Below are positions 24,060 through 36,300 of a DNA stretch of 64,000 bases, piece by piece. This DNA comes from Ifrita kowaldi (taxonomy: Eukaryota; Chordata; Aves; Passeriformes; Cinclosomatidae): contig VZRS01006544.1 in NCBI GenBank assembly GCA_013398055.1, positions 186,258 to 250,257 on the forward strand, read 5' to 3'. The stretch's first letter is position 1. Each line of letters begins with the position of its first letter. The notes beneath the pieces were generated by a model that saw only the letters and a list, made by a program, of their open reading frames with translations, was not told the origin of the DNA and searched no databases. The translations under genes were made by a program, and so were the position numbers.

Positions 24060-27000
24060 TAGAAGGCAGAAAACAATTTGTCCTCTATTTGAGGTATTTT
24101 AACTGTTGGTTTGGAGTATATATTTTATGACTAAATAATTTCTGATTTTTACAAAATTATCATCATTATGGAAATTGCTTCTTGACACAGTGTCAATGCT
24201 GGGATTAGTATGTTTTCACATTTTGCTTTTGCTAATTACCAGACACAAATATTTGGCAACAGTACCTCCAGGGCTGGAGGAAAAGCGTGTGAAATTGTCA
24301 GCACTGCAAATGAACTTCCAAGCAAGTCTGTTAAAACATTTTTTGTACCTTCTGCCTTACTGCCTACGATATAGTGGCAATATTCTGGATTGCTCTGGAA
24401 ATGTGTGCAGTGGTTCTCACACAAACTGTGTACAACCAGAGACTGAGTTTTCAGCTGAAACACACACTGACCTCCATTTCTGTGGTTGGGAGTTGAAGCT
24501 GCTGGCCCACGCTGTTTTCCATTTGATCTTGCTACCTGAGTCATGTTGTATACAATCAGGAAATATAGAAGAGTATTAGCAAAATTAGTTTATACTGAAG
24601 ACAATATTTACATCCCACAACACAGTGACATTGATGATGTTTTTAATATGAAATATCACAATATAATCATGGAACAACAAGCTGCTAGGTCACCAAAGTA
24701 CTCTCTATATCACTTGGTAGTAAACAGGAATTTGCTTCATAAAATCTGTCTTGCTATAAAATTCCTGCCTTGAAAGTTTTATTTAGACATAGAAGAGGTT
24801 GGGGCATTTCATTACAAGACAAAACATCTCTGTTTAGCGTTTTGTTCCTTCATGAATTCAGTTTGCTGAAAAAGCTCTGAGCTGTACAGAACGTTACTTG
24901 TTTAAATTAGGGCTTTCCTATTCAAATAACCTTATTCTATTTCTCTGAAAAGTTGCTTCAGGCAAGCCAAAAATGAGATCTTTATTTCACAGATGAGATG
25001 TGGCCTGGAGGAGGATGGGTCCCATGTAGCTTTTCTGAGACAAACACTGCAAGTGAGATTGCAAACATTTTCATTCTTGTAGACAGAAGTCACTCTAAGC
25101 TCCAGTTTCACATCCTACAGTCTTTTACCCTTTGATGTGCATTGCCTGTAAGAAGCATCTCCATTGTTTTCTGGGGGTTTTTTGTGGGTTTTTTCTGAGC
25201 TCCTCTCATATCTGTTGCTAACACATGACTTTAGGATGGAAAATAAATAATGAATACACTATTAAACTGCAGGATCCTAGTGAAATATTGCAACAAACTC
25301 AGGCTTCCCCTGGGAGTGTAAACATTAATCATACTTTATGTTTATCTGGCACTGGCAGCTATAAGACTTGGGAGGGATTAATTTTAAAAGACTGTGCTTT
25401 TCACATATTTTGAACTATTTGCAATTGCAGAACTTCACGGGAAGTCTGTGTTTAAGCACAAGAGTGCTCCAGAAATCTTATTATTGCTAGTGGATCATTC
25501 AGGACCGTACATTTCCATCTCCTTCAGTCACAACGACTCTTGCTGTAGCTAATGAGACCAAGACACAGCTTCATGCAAAGAGTATTACTGGATGTCGGAG
25601 CAGTGGCCAGAGCTCTCCCATGAAGACAATGGGTTATGGACTTCTAATTCAGTGAGCCACAATATTAAGAAAAAAAAGGAAAATTTAAAAATTTTCAAAG
25701 TTCTGGTTTTTCCAAGGTGTGTTTTTTCATGCTTAAATTTGTTTAACAGTTTTGCAGCTCTTTTAAAAATTAAACCAAATATAAAATTGACCTGACACTT
25801 TCCAACTGAAAGTCAAAACATTTCACTTAAAAATATCACCATTAAACATTCAGTGTTTCTTGTTCTTCCCCTTCTATTTTTCCAGTGGAAGCAATTAAGA
25901 AAACTAAACTGACATTCCCAAATACTGTTGTCCCCTTGAATACAACTTGTTTAATGACTTGACTATGTAAAATAAAATCCTTATCACTCCAAAGTAGTGC
26001 AAAAAAATCGTTTCTCTAAACCCAAGCAATTCTGCAGCAAAAGGACTCCCAGAGGGAGCTCTGCTCTCATACTATCCCATACAAGCAATCAAAGTTTGTG
26101 CACACTGAAGCAGCTAAAGCTCGAGTTGTAGATGTTTGCAAGTAAAGATCTTGCTTTCATACAAGGCTTTCAAGAAAGGCTAATGTATGTTAAGACTTTG
26201 GGAGTGAACTGCTTAATGTATTGGTATTTTTATTTACATCATTGCTTATAAATTGACTATTCCCTTGAAGTGTTGGAAACAGAAGTGCAGCCCTCGCAGA
26301 ATGCCACCTCTGTGGAAGCAGAAGTTGGAAGGGAAATGGACAAAACAATGAAATGGTAAGCTCAGTTACACAAATGCAAGGACTTAGAAAAAGGAACCTG
26401 CAGGGTTTTTTTCCGCGTGGAAAAGTCCTGCATGTGAACGGACCCACACAGACTTTGCTCCATCTCTTCGTTGCCTGTGCCATTACAGAAAGCCACAACA
26501 GACCCCAAACTCAGGCCACAGTTACATAGCTCGCTGAGGCCTGGAAGGCTGAGGAATGCCTTTTATGTCCCTTGCATATTTCAAAGCCATTAACATTAGA
26601 GATTACCATCTCCATTGTGCCACAGGCACATGTCAGGTAAATGACTGCACCGTGTCTGTGCAGAGGACACACAGCTTTGTGCAGTCACTGGGGTGCCCCT
26701 GAGTGCTGCCCAGCTGCTTTTTTTTTTTAAGCACTACAGACCATGAATATCTGATGCCATAACTCTCTAAATTCTTACGAACTGCAAAATGAGATTGCTA
26801 GTGGTGATGTTCCTTGTCATTATGGAATTTTTATTTTTGCTCCTCTTACATGTTAATTACTTTACATTTTAATATCTGCTCTAAGACTGCTGGATGGTAC
26901 TGGAAGTCAAAGCTGAAGAGTGACAGATGACAGTGAAAATCCCACATATTATTGTAGAAGCACTAGAATTTTGTATTTTGATAACTGTGATCTCCATGTG

Positions 27001-28107
27001 AGGACTGCTACATGAAATAATGTGAAGAAAACTCTGTGATAGACAGGCCCACTGCCTTTGCTGAAAGCTGTGTCAGTGCCAGCTGCTTTCTGAAGGATGT
27101 GTACAGAGGCTTTCAACTTTTCGATGTTTTTCAGATGCTGTCAGTAGCTGAAAGCCTCATTCAGCATGACCCTGTGCTCCAACACTCTACTGAGTTCAGT
27201 GGTTTGGGTGCAACCTCAGCTGACCAACTATAACAGTCTTGCTGAATTTTATGATGGATTCCAACCAAAAATCAGGTTTTTTTCCAGGTAACAGTGTCTC
27301 ATCATGGGGAGACATGCAAATAAGTAAATAAAAAGTCAATTTATTTGTATCAAAGAAATACTCTGTAGAATTCTATGAGCATGTGAAGAACAGAAAATCA
27401 ACGTAAGCCTGGCACGTCCAAATATCAGAGGTACAGTGCATAAATTATGCAGTTAATCTGACATTGCACAGTAAGTGGGTTTAGTATGGGTTGTGCAGTT
27501 CATCTGGGCAACATATTCTCAGAAGGTTTAACACTGTTGAAGTACTGCAGACTTTGTAGAGTTGATTGCAATGCACATGAATGTGTCTAGGATTTCCAGA
27601 TATCCAGCAGCCCAGGCAGAGTTGCTATTCTGGTGAGACTGTTCCAGACAATTGTCAGCATTCTCCAATTTGTCCCCAACTAAACTGCCAGGAATGTAAA
27701 AGGACATGTCTGGTAAAAGCCAGATATATGGTAGGTAAGAAAAAAAAATTCCAATCATATATATAAAACTTTTATTGACCTTATACCAGTGCCGCAGACT
27801 AAGTCGCCTCCTCAAGACCTATGAGAAATAACACAATAACCTAATGTGTTAAATAGATGCCAAATAAAGAAATTAAATAAAAAGTCAAATTAAAAACCAA
27901 CCAACCAACCCACCAACTCCACTTCTACATATAGTTCCTAAGCAGAAATACATGGCACCATTGTCAGATCAGGAAGAACAGGATAAACCATTTCAGTGAG
28001 TGTGACTCCCATGTTAACCTGAAGAAGTGTACATGCACCAGGTATCTGAGAACTGCATTTGTTCTGCATACAGCTGCAACCCTTTCTCAATATTCTTTCT
28101 CCTTCAG

Positions 28108-28157
28108 AACTGAAGTCAGTCACTCCAGCTGTGAGCAGGAAGCTCCTGAGAAGTCAG
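28108..28157 (+). other. candidate 50-nt exon
   Basis: A strong pyrimidine-rich acceptor (TATTCTTTCTCCTTCAG) and a strong donor (GTCAG|GTGAGC) enclose exactly 50 nt. Two of three frames are open, reading TEVSHSSCEQEAPEKS or LKSVTPAVSRKLLRSQ. The quality of both sites this close together is better than most chance pairs in the window. Identity is unknown, and a pseudo-exon is the main alternative. Confidence 0.27.
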
Positions 28158-28164
28158 GTGAGCA

Positions 28165-31100
28165 CAGCAAAGCAGGTCACTTGAAGGCAACATGTTCCGG
28201 GCCAGTAACCCCATTCATTCACCCAGGATTCCTTTTCTGTCAGACACTGTCTAGTGTTACTGGACTTGGTATTGATTGCCAGGGAACTTTGACATTTGGT
28301 TGCTGTTGTTTGATGAAAGCAGCTAATTGGAGTGCTTCCTCTGAGGAAAACCTTTTATATATGTGGAGTCCTTTGTATACCTGTGCATATGTAGGTGATA
28401 CATTCTGAAACTGACATAAAGGAAAGCTGTTTACATGTAGCATAATCGTAACTAACTGCTCTTGCTTTGCTAAACATTCACTCATAACTGGCAATTCAAT
28501 GCCATCACCTGTAACAAAATACTGGAGACAACTGTAAACTAAATGTCAGCCCTCTTTCTTCTCAGAGAAGATGCCTTTTTCATTCAGCAGAATTAACCAA
28601 CTTACTTCAAAAATACTTTTTTTTTTTTTTGGAAAATACCCAGAGGCCTGGGTTTTTAAAGCAGTCTTACAGAACCTCAATTGAAAATAATATGAAGTGA
28701 TTCAAATGGAAAGGACTGAAAAGTGGAATATAAATCCTTATATGAGACTTTAGATGTTTTTACACACAAAGATTTTTTTAACCCTGGTACGCATCCATGT
28801 TATACAGAGAAATGAACAAGCAGAATCAGAGACCAACAGTAAAGCACAAAAAATATATTTCTATACTGCGCATGAAATTGAAAACAATTCACATGCTACA
28901 GCATAGTTCCTTAAAACATCTTTTTCCAAAGTCAACAGCTTCTTGGCAATACAATTTAGGTGATGAGCATGCTTGTATAAATGCCATGTGGGCCACAAAC
29001 TATGTACTCCATCTACAGAAACTGCTCTCCCACCTTATCCCAACTTCCTCCGCCCCCCAGTTTCATTTTTTGCCAGTGCAATAATTGCAATAGGACTTAC
29101 TCCAAAATTCTCCACAGCTCCTTTTAGAAAATACATAGGAGATTGTACTGAAAGCATCTCCCGACAAACAGGAGGTTTTTTGGGGATTATGTTGCCATCC
29201 CCTCTCCCCACCTGCCCTTTCTCTTCTCTTTATTTTTTGTTGCTTGTGAGATGGATGGTTATTATCAGTTTATTATTACTGCTTTTCCACAGACTTTCTC
29301 AAATGTCAAGTGAATCTGATCTGGAGTTCAGGCCCATAATTACACTGGACCAACTCCAGGAACTCGTAAATAAATTGGTGGTGGCTGCTATGGTTGCCAG
29401 AGCTCTGTCATTCTGCTCTTCTGAGGGTGGACAGAAGCTTTGGCTCTTTTCTAAAATTCTACACTTGCTACAGAGTTTTTTCACACCTTATTTTAAAAGA
29501 CCCTAGGCTTTCTCACTCTAGTTTGGCATAGTTTTACCACAGGCACAGAAAGCTACTAGCCTGCCACACTGTTGAGTATGTTCATTTAGAAAAGCAGCTG
29601 AAATGGGGATTGTTACTTTTTAAAGTTTTTTTCTGCTTTCTCTACATGTGAGAACCTCACAGGAGCAGCCATCATTTCTGTCTCTCTGCTCTGGCCTCTT
29701 TGTTGACATTAATAGTTTACACTGGGCTCTACAGTGAGGCACATCTTTGTCACAGTGTATGACTGTGCTCAGCCACAGAGATCAGCTCCAAAGCTTGGCA
29801 AGAAAGTCCCTCATGCGCAGAGACGTCTGGATTCAAGATCATGGGTTTAAAAGGAGCAGGCACAGTGCTCATTCTCAGACCTGGCTGACTGGAGTCTGAG
29901 AAGTCTACTAGTGATTTTAAATGTTACTTTCAAGCCTGTTTCCAATCATGTCAATGCACATACAGCACAGCATCTGGTTACAGAATTGAATCTCCAACCA
30001 GTGCAGGCTTGAACTGAAAACTCTACCGGTATTTCTCTTCTGATATCTTTGACACTTTTTTCCTGAAAAAACTTCAAAAAAACTACTGAAGCATATCATG
30101 AGAGTTGATTCAGGATATGCAACTATTCAGAACATGGTTCCTCTCCTTCAAGGTCACCTGCAATTGGAACTAGTCCCCCCCGTTCGCCATACAGTGACAC
30201 AGATGGCAGCACAGACCACAATTTGCACAACTTGATCTACAGTGGGCTTTTACCAGAAGCTAAAATAATTCCTGAAATCAGAACTAATCCTGAGTGCAGA
30301 CAAGGCCTCAGACTGCCAACTACTTCCAAATGTTTTTAAGATGTGAATACTTGTATGCTGCCAATGAGACCGAGATGACCAATTCTTTTCACGTGGATCA
30401 CTCCAAGGCCAGCAAATGGTAACAGCATCTCCCCGGTGCTACCCTGGCTCACAGACACACCAGTCACATAAAGGTGAAAGTTGCTGGACACCTTTACTGA
30501 GTGGGATCATTGTGTCTTCTGCAAAGCACTTTTCAAAACAAAGCAAAATACTTTATGGAGTGAAAAACACTGAATTATTTGCAAAAAAATGTCATTTCTT
30601 TTCTATATCCCTCCCCAGGGAGTCCATTGTTCAAATAAGTATTTGCTTGTGCCCCAAAGTACAGATGTTTTTGACTCTTGTCATAAATCAAACATGCTTA
30701 TGTCTAACACATTAAAAAAAGAGTAGAAAATAGCAGACATGGATTAAGATGGTTGGTCTGACCCAAATTACAGTTCTTCAATACTCTTAATTTTTTGCTG
30801 ATTCTTCTGGGAACAAAAGATTCGACAATATCATTGTGCCTCCCTCTCCTCCCTTGGAATTAAAACCAATCTTTTACTCCTTTTGAAATGTAAATTTGAA
30901 ATAATCATGTATCTGGATCATGGATTAAGTTTGCAGGAGAAAAGTCTCTGGCAGGAGATGGCAGGGACTGTGCCTAAAGCTAAATCCAGACACACAAATC
31001 AGCTCTGAGCTAGGGTGAAAACAGAGTTCTTGTTAAATGGGTTGCAGGTTTTCTGTTGCAAAAGTTCCATCAAGAAACCATTCTGATATTTGAAAACGAG

Positions 31101-32340
31101 TAAGAACAGCCTCATGGTCACTTACAAGAAAAACAAATCTAGCATTCCAATTACTTTTTTCTCCCCTCAGACAATTCTCTCAGGCCTGTGTTAAAGGACA
31201 TTTTTTTTCAGAATCAGAATTCCATTTCTAAACGTTGACAATTCTAGTGAGATGGTGCTGCCTCTTTTTTTTCCGTAAGAAAAGACAAGGCCTTTGATAG
31301 TTTCAAATAGGGATGTTGAACAACAGGGCAAATTGTCTTGAAAGGCAGCAGGATAAACCATATTTTCAAGGTCAGTTTTTTAATCCATGGCTTTTAACCT
31401 TGCCATGATTTATGTTTGACCTCCTTTCCACAGTAGCTTTCTTCCTTCTCTCCTTCAGACTGGAAGGACATGTCTATGCTTCCTATTTGATGTGGGTTTC
31501 ATGTGTCTGCACAAAGTAATTCATAACCACTTGGCACAAGGCATATGCCCACACCACATCATTATCCTGCAATTAAGAAAATTCTCCCTGACACAAAGCT
31601 ATAAAGCCCAGTGATGTTTCAAGCTAAGCCCTCAATATTCATTCTGAATTGAGCTAGCGCTCAAAGCTGCTGTAGTGCTGCAGACAGGGAGATTTCGTAG
31701 TGTGCCTTTTGAAATACTTGTTGAGTGTCAATTGGCAATTTTTTAGGTTTCCCTCATCTCAGCGTGTTTCCACACCTTAAGATTTTCTCCTGCTTCTCTG
31801 CACAGGCTTCACAGATATAGAGAAGATAGCTCTTCTCTGCAACTGAGTGGAACAGAAGCAGGTATTGTGTTTGGTTCTGTGTGTTCTGTTCCTAAGTTGT
31901 CAGGTTTAACACATTCTTCAAATGATTCCCCTTTTGATTATTCTCTGTGTTGTTGGTCAGGTTGCAGGTTGCTTTGTAAGACCTGATCAAGCAGGGCTTG
32001 AAATATCCGTGTGATTCACTTACAAAATCTTTGATTAAAGTAAAAGATGGAAGTGAAAGGAAGATAAAAAGATTATATCTTCCACGATGTTTAATATCAG
32101 ACAATTTCAATGCTGTGTTTCCCTTATACTGTGTGGACAAACACCTTTGCTGCACCAGAGGTGAGGTCTACAACATTTTATTTGTATTTCCTCTCAACAG
32201 TGTCTTGATTTTAAATAAGTGCATCCGAAGGGGGAAAAAATTAGTTTCACCCTTTAAATAAAATGTTGCGATGACTTTCCAGCTTCTTCCTCATGTGGTC
32301 CCAGCAGTAGGGAAAGAGCAGGACATTCATCGAATTGCTC
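28165..32340. other. non-genic sequence
   Basis: No gene is supported. The longest open frame of the left half, 177 codons on plus at 28973-29506, lies here; it has a hydrophobic middle but no recognisable domain. A T14 run is at 28617-28630. On the minus strand an AATAAA hexamer at 32177-32182 could serve a transcript ending here (see the entry at 32343). Confidence 0.45.
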
Positions 32341-32342
32341 CT

Positions 32343-32422
32343 TTAGACAGCCTTCTTCCCAAGGTCTTCCAGGATCTGCCGCAGCCCAGCAGGCGCAAAC
32401 TCTTCCATCAGGTTGAGACAGC
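32343..32422 (-). CDS. possible terminal coding exon, unidentified
   Basis: Seen: on the minus strand an acceptor-like sequence (CTTGCACGACCTTTCCAG) ends at 32423. After two leftover bases a frame runs for 25 codons to a TAA at 32343-32345. It reads CLNLMEEFAPAG then LRQILEDLGKKAV, with balanced codon use and a charged-plus-leucine helix pattern typical of real protein. An AATAAA hexamer on the same strand at 32177-32182, about 160 bp past the stop, could end the transcript. One upstream donor, CAG|GTGAGC at 33216, fits its phase, but I cannot show that the exon left of it is coding. The overlapping frame in this segment is also open, so this is not decisive. I do not recognise the protein. 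Alternatives are an old processed pseudogene or chance. Confidence 0.28.
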
Positions 32423-32836
32423 CTGGAAAGGTCGTGCAAGTTAATAAAGAGAATAGTGGTGTGTCTCTAAACGTACACTACAGAGAAACACTGTCCAGAA
32501 ACGCTGCTAATGCAGGAGCTACACATAAACGTACGCACGAGTGACGCTGCCGAGCCCTCCCAGCCCTTTGCTGCACTGGAGCTCCCTCGTTGGGCCTGGT
32601 CTCCTTTAAATAATTAAAGAATCTATTGGCCAGGCTCGGTGAAAGGGACCCAAAAATTTCGTTCCCCGCCGCGCCGGGCGCGGCTCCTTTAAGGCGCGGA
32701 GCGGCCCCCGCGGGAGCGGGAGCGCGTCGGGCCCCGTCCCGCCCGGTTCGGTTCAGCCGGGTCCAGTCCGGTCCCGTCGGTGCCGCGGGGGCCGCAAGCA
32801 CCGCGCAGCCCCGCGCAGCGCCGCACAACCCCGCCG

Positions 32837-32913
32837 NNNNNNNNNNNNNNNNNNNNNNNNNNNNNNNNNNNNNNNNNNNNNNNNNNNNNNNNNNNNNNNN
32901 NNNNNNNNNNNNN
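32837..32913. other. assembly gap (77 N)
   Basis: Seventy-seven unknown bases lie in the most GC-rich part of the CpG island, flanked by CCCCGCCG and GGGGGGCGCGG. The odd length suggests an estimated size, not a fixed placeholder. Frames spanning it are not interpretable. Confidence 0.98.
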
Positions 32914-33340
32914 GGGGGGCGCGGCGCAGGGTCCGCTCCCGGTGCCGCCCGCGGCGCAGGGGCCGCATCGCAGCGGGGCTGAGAAATGTTTGAAGGAGTT
33001 TTGTCTCTCCTTTCAGCTGGAAAAGGAAAGGCATCGGCGGCGGCGGCAGCGTGCACGTGTGATGTAAAGAAAGAGGGACTTTATGATGCTGGCTGGTTGC
33101 AGCTCAGTAGGATACCGGGAGAGGCTGACAGAATCAACAGGGCGCTTGTTGAATGGTGCGCAGAACCGCTTCGGCCCAGAGCCCCCTAGCTGGTCAGGAG
33201 AGACTGAGTGCTCACCTGGGCTTAAATGGGTCAGCAGTGGACTTCCAGCTTGTCCCGACTCGTCCAAACTCCAGAAAACAAGATGACGTTTAGAAAGGGG
33301 GGAAACAATGAGGTATTGTGATTAATAGGAGAAAAGTGAG
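32914..33340 (+). other. probable first-exon region
   Basis: This is the right flank of the island. Possible donors are GAT|GTAAAG at 33064 and AAAA|GTGAGT at 33335. A good acceptor-like site (TTTTGTCTCTCCTTTCAG) also ends at 33016, so the exon structure is ambiguous. An ATG at 32986 with G at -3 opens a 67-codon frame (32986-33189) containing an Ala run encoded by the CGG/GCG repeat; I see no sign that this frame is a known protein. A 5' UTR exon is the more likely reading. Confidence 0.4.
33054..33059. promoter_or_regulatory. CACGTG E-box in CpG island
   Basis: A perfect palindromic CACGTG sits at the right edge of the island, a position where USF/MYC-family factors often bind. Occupancy is inferred, not shown. 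Confidence 0.4.
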
Positions 33341-33344
33341 TAGG

Positions 33345-36300
33345 GTATGCTGATAGTTATCAGTGCAGTGCTTGTAGGGTTTTACATAGAGCATGGATAC
33401 CACGTGCTGCAGAGCTGACTACTTGATTACCCCTTTGCATCCATTCTACTAGTAAGACTTCTCGAAGTCTGATGGATCATGATCATGGATTATGACTCTT
33501 TTGAGACTTAAGTGGTCTTTCAAAGACTGAGCGTGCTCGAGTTTATTACTTGGCAGGGGGCAGCAGCATGAAGCCTGGGAATGAAAACAGGAAGTGAACG
33601 TTACTCACTTAGTTTTGATATTGTGTCTTCGACGGTTGTAAGTGTCATCATAGACTGATCCTAGCTCAGATAGCATCTCATGTGCTGAAAAACATTACTC
33701 TTGTCCTGGTTGGTACTTAGTTCTTCTGGCTGTGCAAGCAGTTCCCCTGGTATGGAATATGTTCTGATCAAATCTGGTTATTTTTATAATGGGTAAATGT
33801 GTTTCTGGAAGAGTAAACCAAACTGTATCATACTGAAGAATGTTCTCAGCCTTAATTAATTAGGCTTAATTAATTAAGATTAATGTCTTAATCTCTTGCG
33901 TTCAAGATGAAAACAACAGCCATCAGAAAACTGAAATCACTCTTGACTGATTCACGTGGCTAATGAGGTTTATGACAACAGAACTGTGTGCAGTGTTACT
34001 ACATTGAGGTGTCGTTACCTCAGACCTGAAAGTGCAGTTCGAGATGAGGATGTGCTGTCCACTGGCTCTCTGGGCTGCCCTGTGTAACCAGCAGTGGCAG
34101 AGGTCCAGCCTGAGTTTTCAGAGAAACAGTCCTGGTTTCTTTATGGTCTTTTTGGAGCCTTCGTGAGATAGAAGCGCTTGTTCTGGAGACTGGGAAGGAA
34201 TAGTGGTGATGTGCTCAGCTCCTGAAATACAGGCCTGATGTCTGTTCCTGCCAAGAGATGTTCTTCCCTGGTGGGACATTGAGAGGCTTGAGATGTTGTC
34301 CTGTTTTCCTCTGCACCCTGAGGCTGCAAAAAAGGTGTTGGCCTGGTCCTTAAATGCATCTGGCTGTAGGTAATGGCATGGTGAGATGAACTAGAGTAAA
34401 TTGCTGTTTCTGCTTTGTTTACCTGTCTGAAGGCTTTGTTAGATGTTACGGTATTAAGTGAGATGCAGTTAAAATTCTTACTTGCTATCCTGATAGGAAA
34501 TATGCTTCAGCTTTCACTTTAAAAGTTGAGTGTTAACTGTAATGCTTAAAGAGCTGTATCCTAGCTGTGCGTGCATGGCCTGTAAGTTTCTCTGGACATG
34601 ATATCGTGACTAACCTCCCTGATACAGGCAGCACCAAAGTGTCTGTCCTGTGTAGAAACTTCTGTAGTCACCAGAGCAAAGTCATGGGCTTTTTCACAGT
34701 AAAGCTCTGAACAAAATTCCTGTCTTCAGGTGAGTGTTAGTTCCTGCTAGGTGCAGCCTGCCCGTATTCCCCTGGGGGAATCATTTCACGCCCTTTGTTT
34801 CCCTAGAAAATTTATAGTTCCCAACTGCACTGCTCAGTTCTGAGTGGATGCAAACCATGCTGATTCATATGCTGAACTGCAGCCTTGCTCCACGTAAACA
34901 CAAGCACACTTCTAAAATATTTAATTTGTAATGTCCTCTGTGGAGAGCTATCCCACAGCTCCTGGCATAATTCCCAGAAGCAGCAGATTCTGGGGTTCTG
35001 GGAGTTTCAAAGGCCATTGGTGCGCAGCAGGATAATCATCTGAACTAGTTCAGTGTAGTTTATCCTGGCACTGGGACAGTTCAAACTGAACAGGTATTTA
35101 ATCTTGCTTAAAGCAAGTCTGCTTTGAACAATACATGGTATGTGTATGAACGATCTGGAGCCTGTTGGGACATGGCTGTCAGGAGACCTACATGGAGGGA
35201 AATCTTTGTTATGGCAAGTACACTTTGGTGTAGATGTACCTCCTAACAATTTCTAAAACAACCTCTGTGGGCAGTTACAGTAAAATCAGGAATAAGCTAT
35301 TAGAAGATTTGTTTTCTTAGTACTTCTGTGGCAAATAACAGTGGTAATTGTCTTGTGAAATAGCTAAGTCTCTATCCACAGGTAAAATGCATGTTAAAAA
35401 AAACTTCTCAGAAATACAGAAACTCACTCCCATTCATGCACACAAAAATCTTCATTCTTTTAATTGAAAATAAATTGCAGTATATGATTTGGCTACAGAG
35501 GAGGAGAGTGGGACAAAAAAATTATTTCTAAGTACACTTATTTTGTCTGTACCTGCTAAGTACACTATTGGAGTTTTAAGATAAATATCTTCTCCTTTAA
35601 AGCAGTAATTAGTTCAGTGGAGACTAGCTGATAAGAAACTAGATTTCTTTGGTTCTTTTGTGGGTTTTAAAATTTGGGGTTGTTTTTGGTTATTTTTGTG
35701 AGCTTGGTTGAAAGAGTGATCCATTACGTTAAGTACAGAGAATAATTTGGGAGAGGCTCAGTGCATCTCATAGATCATTCCCATATCACTTGCTCTGGGT
35801 TGACTGTCAGTGCATTACCTGTAATTGTTAAACATCATCTGTTTGCTGAACTGTGCTCATCTTCGCTGATGTCATAACTCATCCCACCATCCTGCAACGT
35901 TTTAAGCTTCCATTCTTAATTTTTTATTTTGAGAACAAGATTTTAGAGACACTAGAGTAGTGGGATGTGCTCAAAACTGGGTAAGTCTGGGTAGCAGAAG
36001 TGGTTCCAAACCTTGGAGAAAAAGCTCCTGGTGCAAAAGGGGCTCTGGAGCTCACCGAGGTCCCTTGAGGGTAGAAACCACCGCTCCCACTGCCACAACA
36101 CAGCAGCACTTGTGTCTGTGCAGCAGGAAAAGCAAATCTGTGCTCTTACCTTTACAGATGGTAGGATCTGAAGGTAGTGTGCCTGTCACTTCTTTGACTG
36201 CAGGAAGGGTACTTGGCTTAGTACTGTTTTGGTACAAGAAGCATCTTTTCTGTGAGTGTGATTCAAAGCTCAACTTCATGTCCGTCTTTATTAGTATGGG

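Larger units (their letters stand above)
21095..28100. other. non-genic sequence
   Basis: No gene is supported in this 7-kb stretch. A minus-strand site with full donor consensus (CAG|GTGAGTGT) lies at about 22373, but no matching acceptor convinces me. Frames of up to 141 codons have no recognisable motif. The tracts at 23740 and 24026 are listed separately. Confidence 0.5.
32580..33060 (+). promoter_or_regulatory. CpG-island promoter, gap-interrupted
   Basis: From about 32645 to 33050 the sequence becomes extremely GC- and CpG-rich (runs such as GCCGCGCCGGGCGCGG), unlike anything else in the window. An inverted CCAAT box (ATTGG at 32625-32629) lies just before the island and a GC-box core (CCCGCCC at 32738-32744) lies inside it. 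A (CGG)4 run is at 33035-33046. In vertebrates such islands mark promoters, often of housekeeping or developmental genes. The right side carries the strand skew expected of a plus-strand transcript, so I assign the main promoter to plus; bidirectional activity is possible. The transcription start may lie in or near the N gap and cannot be placed. Confidence 0.8.

Noticed and set aside
32478..33056. 192-codon minus-strand frame across the CpG island
   Set aside because: It runs through 77 N and GC-rich sequence where stops are rare; the Ala/Pro/Arg composition is typical of chance frames in CpG islands.
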